A DNA stretch of 36,027 bases from Candidatus Poribacteria bacterium. GTDB taxonomy: Bacteria > Poribacteria > WGA-4E > WGA-3G. Under the pieces are notes generated by a model, which made no database searches, had not been told where the DNA came from, and saw nothing but the letters and a program-made list of their open reading frames with translations. Of this stretch, positions 1 through 7,846 are shown one piece after another. Location: positions 41,946-77,972 of the forward strand of contig JAGWBU010000022.1 in assembly GCA_021295735.1 (NCBI GenBank), written 5' to 3'. Numbering within the stretch: the first letter of the stretch is position 1; the number at the start of each line of letters is the position of its first letter. The position numbers and the translations under genes are program-made.

Positions 1-50
1 GTGCCATGCAACAGGCAGGCACGGAAACCCGCCCCTACAATAGGAGTTGT

Positions 51-79
51 GCGGATTTCTACAAAAACTTTACACACCC
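51..79. repeat. Left copy of a 29-bp long-range inverted repeat
   Basis: These 29 bases are exactly complementary to 35896-35924 near the other end of the window. The core reads CTACAAAAACTTTACACACC. It sits in a gene-free leader (1-215) that also has a TGCCTGC/GCAGGCA-like and 'CCCCTACAAT' context resembling the dispersed TGTAGG repeats elsewhere in this window. Apart from this repeat and the ribosome binding site at about 202-207 I see nothing else in 1-215. Confidence 0.85.
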
Positions 80-215
80 GAAAGGATGACTAAATTACGG
101 ACTGTTGCTTAAAAACGGGGATTATGATAAATTGAAACCCTATCTCGTTAATTACCGCTACAACGCGACTTTCACTTAACCACCACATTAGGTAGTAGTT
201 GAGGAGTTATATGTA

Positions 216-1421
216 ATGAGAGACACCAATAGAACGCCTCTGCAATCAGAATTGGAAGAGATGCAGGTCTACGGTGAAACGCGGGTGGGTTGGGACGAAA
301 ATACGCCTCCCAATGAAACCGTGGATGCTGATGGCAATCTTTTACCAGAAAATCGTGGGTTTGGTGTATCAGATCCGAATTCGCCTAAATGTCGAATTTA
401 CGATGATCCAGAGGTAGAAGCACTCAGAGCACGTTTGCGTCAACGTAACGGGATTCGCGGGCTTGAGATATGTGAACCGACTGAAGTGAAAAAAGCTGCT
501 CGGATATTTCGTCGTGACGGTTTTGTTGTGGTCAAAGACCTGCTCAATGCAGAACAGCTCGCTCGTTGGCGAGAAGGGTGTGCCGAGGCACTACGAGAAA
601 TCCTTTCTATTCCCGGACAAGGAAATAGAAAATATGTAACTGAGACGGGTCGTTTGCCACATAGATACAGTTATGGCACATCTTCTGCTTCAAGGCAGAT
701 GCTGCATCATCCCGCGTGGGCGAGTATGATTGGCTTGCCGACAACAACACCGATTGTCACCGAAATATTTGGCTCATCCGATTACCGCGTGTGGGGATCT
801 GGAGGCGACCTCTGCCTTCCTGGCGCAATTGAGTATCAACATCTACATCCTGATGGGCGAGATCCGCAGCATCTTTCGGAAGCGCGGATTGAACAAGCGA
901 AACGCGTTGGTGTTGAATTGCATAAAGATGACTCTGGAAATCTCAGTGTCCCAACGCAAAAACTTATTATGGAGATGACTCCGCCGACCGTGACGATTAA
1001 CTTCGTAATGTGTGATCTGACATGGGAAAATGGTCCGATTCGTCAGATTCCGGGTACGCATACTATGCAGCAAGCACCTCCATCTCCTGCCGATGAACCA
1101 GAATGGATGCGCCACTCAACGCTTGTCGGCGCTACTGCTGGTTCAGGTGTTTTTCGAGATAATCGGGCATGGCATGGTGCGACACCGAATCTGTCAAAAG
1201 AAATTCGGGCGTTGCCAAATGTTGAGTATGCAGCGCCGTGGCGAACACCGCAAGGTTTTACCAAAAGTATGCCACATGAAATCTGGGAAACTTTAACACC
1301 TTATACACAAAAACTGTGCAAGTGGATTAAAGCAGATCCAGGAGTTTGGCCAACAGGGGCAGGGATCATGCATCCGCTTGCGAACAAGCGTGCAGAAGCA
1401 GCAAAAGCACAAAATAGTTAG
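216..1421 (+). CDS. Phytanoyl-CoA dioxygenase (PhyH) family Fe(II)/2-oxoglutarate oxygenase
   Basis: A 401-residue protein of the PhyH family, non-heme iron enzymes that hydroxylate small substrates using 2-oxoglutarate. The expected iron ligands are visible: H211 and D213 in QHLHPD, and distal H320 in NRAWHGATPN. R331 shortly after is a candidate 2-oxoglutarate anchor. The family core starts around residue 90 (DGFVVVKDLL). The first 80 or so residues are a polar extension. A GAGGAG ribosome binding site at 202-207 lies 8 bases before the ATG, and an in-between ATG at 212 is followed directly by a stop. It is followed after 16 bases by an oxidoreductase gene, so the two are probably one operon. 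The substrate cannot be told from sequence. Confidence 0.88.
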   Translation: MRDTNRTPLQSELEEMQVYGETRVGWDENTPPNETVDADGNLLPENRGFGVSDPNSPKCRIYDDPEVEALRARLRQRNGIRGLEICEPTEVKKAARIFRRDGFVVVKDLLNAEQLARWREGCAEALREILSIPGQGNRKYVTETGRLPHRYSYGTSSASRQMLHHPAWASMIGLPTTTPIVTEIFGSSDYRVWGSGGDLCLPGAIEYQHLHPDGRDPQHLSEARIEQAKRVGVELHKDDSGNLSVPTQKLIMEMTPPTVTINFVMCDLTWENGPIRQIPGTHTMQQAPPSPADEPEWMRHSTLVGATAGSGVFRDNRAWHGATPNLSKEIRALPNVEYAAPWRTPQGFTKSMPHEIWETLTPYTQKLCKWIKADPGVWPTGAGIMHPLANKRAEAAKAQNS

Positions 1422-1437
1422 AAGGAGAAAACAATAG

Positions 1438-2478
1438 ATGTTAAATTGGGGCGTTATCGGTGCTGGTGGCATCGCCTATGTATTTTGCAACGGAATGCGT
1501 TTTACAGATACTGGACAGATTTTTGCCGTTGCCAGCCGAACTGAGTCAAAAGCGGAGAGATTTGTTAACGATTTTGAAATTCCACGCCAATACAGCGCTT
1601 ATGAAGAACTTTTGGCAGACGATGATATTGACGCAGTTTATATTGCAACAATTCATCCATTTCACGCTGAGTGGGTAATTAAGGCTGCTGAAGCAAAGAA
1701 ACATATTCTGTGTGAGAAACCGATAAGCATGAATCACGCGGAAGCTGCAGCAATGGTTGAAGCAGCGCGTAAAAACGATGTCTTTCTGATGGAAGCGTTT
1801 ATGTACCGTTGCCATCCGCAGATACAGAAAATGGTTGATTTAATTCAGGATGGGGAAATCGGTGAGGTGCGTTTTATTCATGCAACGTTTGGTTTTCAAT
1901 CAAATTTCAATCCGCAAAGTCGACTTTTCAATCGAGAAATGGGTGGCGGTGGTATCCTTGATATCGGGTGTTATACTGCCTCAATGGCACGCAAAGTGGC
2001 AGGCGCTGCTGCCGGCAAACTTTTCTTAGATCCGATTTCTGTGAAGGCGAACGGAAAAGTGGGACCAACAGGTGTTGACCATATTGCGGCGGCAACACTC
2101 AAATTTGAAAACGAAATCGTTGCACAGATAACGTGTGCTGTTGAGTGTAACATCGGAAGTAGTGTCACTATCTATGGGTCTGGTGGAATTATAACGATTC
2201 CAAGCCCTTGGCTGCCCTCATCACCATGTCGTGGCACCAGAACGCCTATACCGCCTGATACGCCTATTCCTCCAAGCCAAATTGTCCTCAACTCGTATCA
2301 GCGCGGAGAATCATCCGAGATAACCGTTGAAGCGGACCGTGATCTCTTTACCTACGAAGCAGATATGGTGGCAAACCATATCGCTGATCGGCAAGCCCCT
2401 GCAATGTCTTGGGATGATACATTGGGCAACATGCAGCTATTAGACACCTGGCGCGAAGAAATAGACGTTGTTTATTGA
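1438..2478 (+). CDS. Gfo/Idh/MocA family NAD(P)-dependent oxidoreductase
   Basis: A 346-residue protein with an N-terminal Rossmann fold (GVIGAGGIA at residues 5-13) and the family's EKP motif at 93-95 (CEKPISMN), whose lysine (K94) is catalytic in characterised members. The C-terminal half is the usual alpha/beta substrate domain with GGGGILDIGCY near 165-175. Members oxidise or reduce sugars, inositols and related polyols with bound nicotinamide cofactor. An AGAAGGAG ribosome binding site precedes the ATG. It follows the PhyH gene closely and precedes a sugar-isomerase-like gene, so a role in breakdown of a modified carbohydrate is a reasonable inference. The exact substrate is unknown. Confidence 0.9.
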   Translation: MLNWGVIGAGGIAYVFCNGMRFTDTGQIFAVASRTESKAERFVNDFEIPRQYSAYEELLADDDIDAVYIATIHPFHAEWVIKAAEAKKHILCEKPISMNHAEAAAMVEAARKNDVFLMEAFMYRCHPQIQKMVDLIQDGEIGEVRFIHATFGFQSNFNPQSRLFNREMGGGGILDIGCYTASMARKVAGAAAGKLFLDPISVKANGKVGPTGVDHIAAATLKFENEIVAQITCAVECNIGSSVTIYGSGGIITIPSPWLPSSPCRGTRTPIPPDTPIPPSQIVLNSYQRGESSEITVEADRDLFTYEADMVANHIADRQAPAMSWDDTLGNMQLLDTWREEIDVVY

Positions 2479-2533
2479 CGTTATTTTCCTGAAATCTAAT
2501 AATACCTATACATTTTACTTTAGACTATCAGCG

Positions 2534-2563
2534 TTTGTAGTCGCGCAATTCATTGCGCTTCTT
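2534..2563. repeat. Dispersed TGTAG-hairpin repeat, possibly acting as terminator
   Basis: The stretch contains a perfect inverted repeat GCGCAAT-TC-ATTGCGC (2543-2558) preceded by TTTGTAG and followed by TTCTT. It resembles the TGTAGGAG-plus-hairpin repeats at 14646, 22283, 23501 and 35795. Its position just after the oxidoreductase gene would suit a transcription terminator, but the T-run is short. Confidence 0.5.
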
Positions 2564-2626
2564 ACATTGATAACGTTCGGTTTCATATTATGAAATGCCC
2601 TATGAATCAAAGAGGACAAAAAGAAC

Positions 2627-3400
2627 ATGTTAACAATCTGTTACGATCCGTACGCTGGCACATTAGGAAAATTTACCCGTGCTGAGATTTTTGACCTTGT
2701 CGCCGAAGCAGGTTACGAAGGCATCAACATTCCCGTGAATTCCGCTTTTCTTGGTGAACTTTCAACTGCGGAAATAGAGGATGTAGTTGACCTTGCTGAC
2801 CAGCACAACCTCGTTGCACCAACAATTGGTTTCGGCAATCACATATTGACAACCCCCGCCCGAAAAGATGAGGCGTTACAACACTTTGAAATTGTGCTTG
2901 AAGTTGCACGCCAATTTGATGCTGACTTTATTGGGGTGTGGGTAAACCCATCGGTGGATGTCCCGCGCCAAGATTCTCTGGATGCACTTGCCGATAACCT
3001 GTCTCAGATGATACCTGCTTGTCAGGAACACGACATAAAAATCGCTCTTGAGTTTGAGAAGGGATGCCCACTGGATAACTATCGCGAAGGTGTAGAGTTC
3101 ATATCAGACACAGGATTACCTGTTTATTTGACGTGCGATACCTATCATCTTAACAACGATGGCGCGGATCCGCACGCTGCAGCACTTGCGATGGAGACGT
3201 GTTTAGGAGATGTGCATGTATCAGGGAGCAATCGTGGTGAGCCGGGAGGCGGTGTCTTCGATTTTGAGACCTTTGCGAAAGGTTTGAAGGAGATCAATTT
3301 CTCGGGTCCGCTTGTTGTCCAATATAAGATGGAAGATGTGGCGAGCATCAAACGTAGTTGTGAATTTACACAAAGGTTTCGAGAGATGATACTATCATAA
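2627..3400 (+). CDS. Sugar phosphate isomerase/epimerase-like TIM-barrel protein
   Basis: A 257-residue protein of the xylose-isomerase-like / AP-endonuclease-2 TIM-barrel superfamily, which includes inosose dehydratases and ketose 3-epimerases. Visible family features are the N-terminal EIFDLVAEAGYEGINI strand-helix pattern and candidate metal ligands E142 or E144 (ALEFE), D171 (TCDTYHL) and H197 (DVHVSG). The last ligand position, normally Glu near the C-terminus, appears to be Q232 (VVQYKM), which may change metal binding. An AGAGGA site precedes the ATG. It lies downstream of the PhyH and Gfo/Idh genes but is separated by 148 bases holding a hairpin, so it may have its own promoter. Its stop is 37 bases from the convergent membrane-protein gene. 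Confidence 0.8.
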   Translation: MLTICYDPYAGTLGKFTRAEIFDLVAEAGYEGINIPVNSAFLGELSTAEIEDVVDLADQHNLVAPTIGFGNHILTTPARKDEALQHFEIVLEVARQFDADFIGVWVNPSVDVPRQDSLDALADNLSQMIPACQEHDIKIALEFEKGCPLDNYREGVEFISDTGLPVYLTCDTYHLNNDGADPHAAALAMETCLGDVHVSGSNRGEPGGGVFDFETFAKGLKEINFSGPLVVQYKMEDVASIKRSCEFTQRFREMILS

Positions 3401-3437
3401 AGCGGCATTATGGACCAAATGGTTTCGTGAACATACC

Positions 3438-5123
3438 CTAAGGTTCAAGAGATAGAGGTTTGAGTTCATTCTGTCCCGGTTCATACAGATACGCTTTTCT
3501 ACTGCTGTCGGAAAAATATTGTGCATAAACCGCTTTCCAGTCGCTATTTGTCAACTTCCATCGTGGTGCAGGACCGAGTTTAAAATAGATAATATCTGCT
3601 TCTTCTAAACTCTGAAAAGGATAATCCCCGATCGGTGCACCTCGGTGTCGAGATACGAAAATAACGGCATTGTGAATGTTTTGCTCCTCTACCATCGGTG
3701 GCAGCTTCTGGTAGACATGACCCCAATTCTGATACACTTTCCCGATGCGTACATAAGTTTGCACCGTGTTTATACTAATCAGAACTGAACATGCTCCAGC
3801 AATGTAAAATATCACTGCAACATAACGTATCACTGCAACATCCGTAAGTTTGTTTTCCAAAATCGGCTTTTTGAGTCGTTCATAAAGTATAAACATTCCT
3901 TTTGCTGCCAGCGGAATGAAACCGAGGAATATTGCCTCTGTGTAGTAGCGCGCATTGACCGGTGTAAATCCCCATGTTGACCCTTCAAAATAGAAAAAGG
4001 CGTAAAGCAACAGACTCCCCAAAATGAAAGCAACACATAACACATCATATCTGTTTCGTGAGGCATGGAAAAAGGGTATGAGGACAAAAAACCACGGTAG
4101 AAGTAATGGTAAAAAGTCGATCATAAAACCAATTGAAAACTCAGCTTCTTCAATCAATCTGGGACGATAATTACCCCATCCAAATGCGTTGAAACTGATG
4201 CATGGGAGAATGTGTCGCCATGTCCTTTTGATTGCCCATTCGGGTTTAAAATCAAATGCGCGTTCAAGGTCTGGTTCGTAGCCTTCCGTCCGTTTACCGA
4301 ACCCTATTTTATCGTAAGGTTGCGCGGCGGTATGCGTAAACGTGAACGGGTTCCCGGTAAAATGGTGATTCCATGCCATACACACCAAAATCATGGTAGT
4401 AAATGGAATCAAGAAAATCCCCAACCGGGATACTAACTGCCTGCGTGTAGGTAAATTGTTCTGATTTTGCGTTTCCGTTTCACTGGACTCACCTGTCAAT
4501 CTCGGCTTATACAGATGATAAAGCGCGAAGCCCGCACCGACAACGCCAAAAACGATAGCAGAAAGCGGTCGCGTGTTGAAAGCATATCCCAAAGCAAATC
4601 CTGATAGAAGCGGATAAAGGACATTACCTGTACCGTTTAAGGTGCGGATCAGCGCAAATAGATAGAGCGCAAGATAAAATCGACTTACCGGTTCACTAAA
4701 CCATGTGGATCCCATACCTGCAGTAGCAGGTGAGATAAGCGCGATCACAGCAGCAATAAGCGCAATCGGTTTACTGTATGTTTCTCTCACAAAAAGAAAA
4801 AGCAGGAACAGTGCACCACCTGTTGCAAGCGCAGGAATAAGCCACGGGGCGTTGACAAACACCCCAAACATTAGCATCAAGGCATTGCCGAACGGATATT
4901 TGGAATACCATTTGCCGTTTAATATGTTAATATGCGGTGAAGACGAGAACCCGTGTTCGGGTGGCGCAGGCATTGAGATTTTACCCTCTGCAAATAGCTT
5001 CGCCTGAAATAGATACGACACGGTGTCGGGTTCAAAATAGGAAAAGTTGAGATAGATGCCGCTTAGTATGATTGAAAACAGTACACCGAGTATAGAGATA
5101 ATAAGAATAGTTTTATTTTTCAT
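3438..5123 (-). CDS. GT-C fold membrane glycosyltransferase, GT39/PMT-like
   Basis: A 561-residue integral membrane protein with about ten or more hydrophobic segments starting at residues 6-26. The first extracytoplasmic loop has FEPDTVSYLFQAKLFAEG, matching the acidic loop-1 motif of GT-C glycosyltransferases (GT39/ArnT-like), followed by KWYSKYPFGNALML, also typical. A soluble C-terminal tail of about 90 residues follows the last membrane span. Such enzymes transfer sugars from polyprenyl-phosphate donors to protein or lipid outside the membrane. The donor and acceptor are unknown. The gene is 43 bases downstream of a protease-TPR gene on the same strand and could be co-transcribed with it. 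Confidence 0.72.
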   Translation of the reverse strand: MKNKTILIISILGVLFSIILSGIYLNFSYFEPDTVSYLFQAKLFAEGKISMPAPPEHGFSSSPHINILNGKWYSKYPFGNALMLMFGVFVNAPWLIPALATGGALFLLFLFVRETYSKPIALIAAVIALISPATAGMGSTWFSEPVSRFYLALYLFALIRTLNGTGNVLYPLLSGFALGYAFNTRPLSAIVFGVVGAGFALYHLYKPRLTGESSETETQNQNNLPTRRQLVSRLGIFLIPFTTMILVCMAWNHHFTGNPFTFTHTAAQPYDKIGFGKRTEGYEPDLERAFDFKPEWAIKRTWRHILPCISFNAFGWGNYRPRLIEEAEFSIGFMIDFLPLLLPWFFVLIPFFHASRNRYDVLCVAFILGSLLLYAFFYFEGSTWGFTPVNARYYTEAIFLGFIPLAAKGMFILYERLKKPILENKLTDVAVIRYVAVIFYIAGACSVLISINTVQTYVRIGKVYQNWGHVYQKLPPMVEEQNIHNAVIFVSRHRGAPIGDYPFQSLEEADIIYFKLGPAPRWKLTNSDWKAVYAQYFSDSSRKAYLYEPGQNELKPLSLEP

Positions 5124-5166
5124 TTGTTTGTAAATTTATACCTGCTGTAAACAGTCATGTGTGTTG

Positions 5167-7788
5167 TCACTGATCCGATTCCAGTTCTCTTGCCTTCTTG
5201 AAATCCTTTTTCGCTGCCTCATGCTGTCTGAGTGCTTTCTTTGTCTTTCCGCGCCAAAAGTAAGCAAGGACATACTTCGGGTTAATCTTTATTGCATCCG
5301 TATAGTCGTCTATCGCTGTTTGGTAAAATTGTTGTGCCTCTGTTACATTTCCTTGTTCTGCTTTAGAATTTCCGAGGTCATGCTTTGCTACCCCACGATT
5401 GTGAAAAGTGCCTGCATCGTCAGGGTTTAGTTTTATAGCGTGTGTATAGTCATCTATTGCTGCGTGATAAAGTTTTTCTGCTTCTATTACATTTCCTTGT
5501 TCTTCTTTAGATTCACCGAGGTCATGCTTTGTTAACCCGCGATTGAAATAGGCATGAGTAAACTTAGGGTCGATCCTGATAGCATGTGTATAGTCATCTA
5601 TTGCCTCTTGAAAGAATTTCTGTGCTTTTGCTAACTTTCGACTTTTACCTGCTTTAGCTACACCAAGGTCGTGCTTCAAATACCCTCGGTTTTGATAGAT
5701 AATAGCATCTTCAGGACCTAGCTCAATTGCTTTATCATAATTGACTATTGCCGCCTTAAGATTCTTACGGGATTCATACACGTTTGCCCGCTCGTAATAA
5801 GCGAGGGCAAATTCAGGACTTAGTTGGATGGCTGCGTCTAAATCAGTTATTGCCCCTTCATAATCTTTTTGTGTGTGTTTAATGTGCCCTTGAACAAAGT
5901 AGGCATAGGCCTGGATCAGCTCCCGCTCCTGCCACTCTTCCAAAGATTCAGTTAATTCTGACCGCGCGAGCAATGCCTTAAGTGTATTTGAGGGGATAGC
6001 ACGACCGTAATTGCCTGACTGTGCATTAATCCCTATAACTTCATCCTTACTGTTTAGCATAGGAGCACCACTGCCTCCTGAAGAAGTATTGGCTGTTGTT
6101 AGGAGCCATTTGTCGTTGTTTCGGATGTTGTGTACTTTCCCCTTGGTGACCTTGTATTTTCCTGCGGGGTACCCCACAGTAACAATAGATTCCCCAATTT
6201 GGATCGTATCACTGTCGCCTAAAGGTAACGGCGTACCTTCACCGGAAATCTTTAGGACAACGAGATCGTTTTCCACATCAAACGCGGTTACATCCACAAC
6301 TTCCCAAATTGTTTCTTCGTCCTTGAGTTTAGCGAAAACGGGACCGGGTCTGGCTACGACATGTATATTTGTCGCAATCTTGTCTGTGTCCACAAAGAAG
6401 CCGCTACCGGTGAAAAATCCACTTGAAACACTGGTCCAACCTGCCACGTGGACTGTGGAGGCATTGCCTTCCTGAAATTCTATGGGTGCTATTGGCACAT
6501 CAGCATCCTCTGAATTTTTCAGTTGGATGGATTTATAATAGTCTGTGATGCCTCCTTGGTACAAGGATTTTATTTTACTTGCATTGCCGCTCTCAGATTC
6601 GACATCTCCAAGTGCTGCTGCCGCTATTCCACGATTCCTATAAGCACCATAATTCCCAGGTTCTATTTTGATCGCTTGAGTACAGTCTTCAATCGCCTCT
6701 TGATATAAATATTGTGCTTTTTCCGCATCGCCGCCATTGAATTTGGATTCGCCAAATTTTATCCTTGCTCCTCCGCGATTACTGTAAAGTCCCGCATCCT
6801 CAGGATCAATTTTGATAGCGTGTGTATAGTCGTCTATCGCACCAGAATAGTCCTCAATCCGAAACTTTGTGCTTCCGCGATTGTTGTATGCTCTGGCATG
6901 TTCAGGATTTAGTTTTATAGCGTGTGTACAATCATCTATCGCACCCGCATAGTCATTTATGTAATACTTCGCCCTTGCCCGCTTGTAGTATGCGGGAACA
7001 TGCTCAGGGTTTAGCGTGATGGCTTTACCAAAGGCAACTATCGCGTTTTTATAGTCCTTGGCAGCGTATTTTTGTTCACCTTGACTGTGGTGCCCCTCAG
7101 CGCGGATAACTTCCCGCTTCCGCCACTCTACCAAAGATTCCAGGGGCACCGATTGTGCAAGCAATGCCTTAAGCGCGTTTGAAGGAATAGCGTAGTTGCC
7201 AGAATCGTCACCATATCCGACAGCAATACCGATCACTTCTCCCTTACTGTTCAGCACAGGGCCGCCACTGCTTTCCTTAGAAACAGAGACTTTCACTTCA
7301 AACCATTTATCACTTTTTTGCCTGTAATCTATAGTTCCAGTTGAGGCTTTGTATTTACCATCAGGATATCCTATTACAGAAACAGACTCACCGCTTTGAA
7401 CCGTATCACTGTCACCTATCGGCAATGGTGTGCCTTCACCAGAAAGTTTTAAAATGACGAGATTGTTTTTCACATCAAACGCTGCAACACCTTCAACTGC
7501 CAAGATTGTCTCTTTGTCGCTAAGTTTGGCGAATACGGGTCCGGGCTGTGCGACAACATGGATATTCGTCGCGATTTTATCCGTGTCCACGAAAAAACCA
7601 CTACTAAAACTTACTGCATCTCCAAATTTACTCACCAAACGGACTGTAGAATCTTTTGCTTTTTGGGTTGCTATGTCTGCTGGTGGGACTACAGTTTTTT
7701 CAGCAACCTGCTGGGGTGCCTGTGCACAGGATAGGAGAAACGCAAAGGTTACCAATAAACCCAGGAAAGTTTTGATGCTGTACTTCAT
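5167..7788 (-). CDS. Lipoprotein with two trypsin-like protease domains and two TPR arrays
   Basis: An 873-residue protein. A signal peptide with a lipobox (LLSC, Cys21) predicts a lipoprotein. Architecture: S1C-type serine protease domain (about 45-210), TPR array (about 233-425), second protease domain (about 445-605), second TPR array (about 625-865). In domain 1 the His (H77, NIHVVA) and Ser (S174, ESSGGP) are present, but the position of the catalytic Asp is N109 (KNNLVIL). In domain 2 H476, D508 (ENDLVVL) and S573 (GGSGAP) form a complete triad. The two halves are clearly an internal duplication. A probable role is surface or periplasmic proteolysis guided by TPR-bound partners, which is inference. 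The next upstream gene is a paralogue with the same four-part design. Confidence 0.88.
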   Translation of the reverse strand: MKYSIKTFLGLLVTFAFLLSCAQAPQQVAEKTVVPPADIATQKAKDSTVRLVSKFGDAVSFSSGFFVDTDKIATNIHVVAQPGPVFAKLSDKETILAVEGVAAFDVKNNLVILKLSGEGTPLPIGDSDTVQSGESVSVIGYPDGKYKASTGTIDYRQKSDKWFEVKVSVSKESSGGPVLNSKGEVIGIAVGYGDDSGNYAIPSNALKALLAQSVPLESLVEWRKREVIRAEGHHSQGEQKYAAKDYKNAIVAFGKAITLNPEHVPAYYKRARAKYYINDYAGAIDDCTHAIKLNPEHARAYNNRGSTKFRIEDYSGAIDDYTHAIKIDPEDAGLYSNRGGARIKFGESKFNGGDAEKAQYLYQEAIEDCTQAIKIEPGNYGAYRNRGIAAAALGDVESESGNASKIKSLYQGGITDYYKSIQLKNSEDADVPIAPIEFQEGNASTVHVAGWTSVSSGFFTGSGFFVDTDKIATNIHVVARPGPVFAKLKDEETIWEVVDVTAFDVENDLVVLKISGEGTPLPLGDSDTIQIGESIVTVGYPAGKYKVTKGKVHNIRNNDKWLLTTANTSSGGSGAPMLNSKDEVIGINAQSGNYGRAIPSNTLKALLARSELTESLEEWQERELIQAYAYFVQGHIKHTQKDYEGAITDLDAAIQLSPEFALAYYERANVYESRKNLKAAIVNYDKAIELGPEDAIIYQNRGYLKHDLGVAKAGKSRKLAKAQKFFQEAIDDYTHAIRIDPKFTHAYFNRGLTKHDLGESKEEQGNVIEAEKLYHAAIDDYTHAIKLNPDDAGTFHNRGVAKHDLGNSKAEQGNVTEAQQFYQTAIDDYTDAIKINPKYVLAYFWRGKTKKALRQHEAAKKDFKKARELESDQ

Positions 7789-7846
7789 AAGATATAAATT
7801 TCATCTTTGTAGACTAATACCTGATCGTAGACAGGCACGCGTGGTA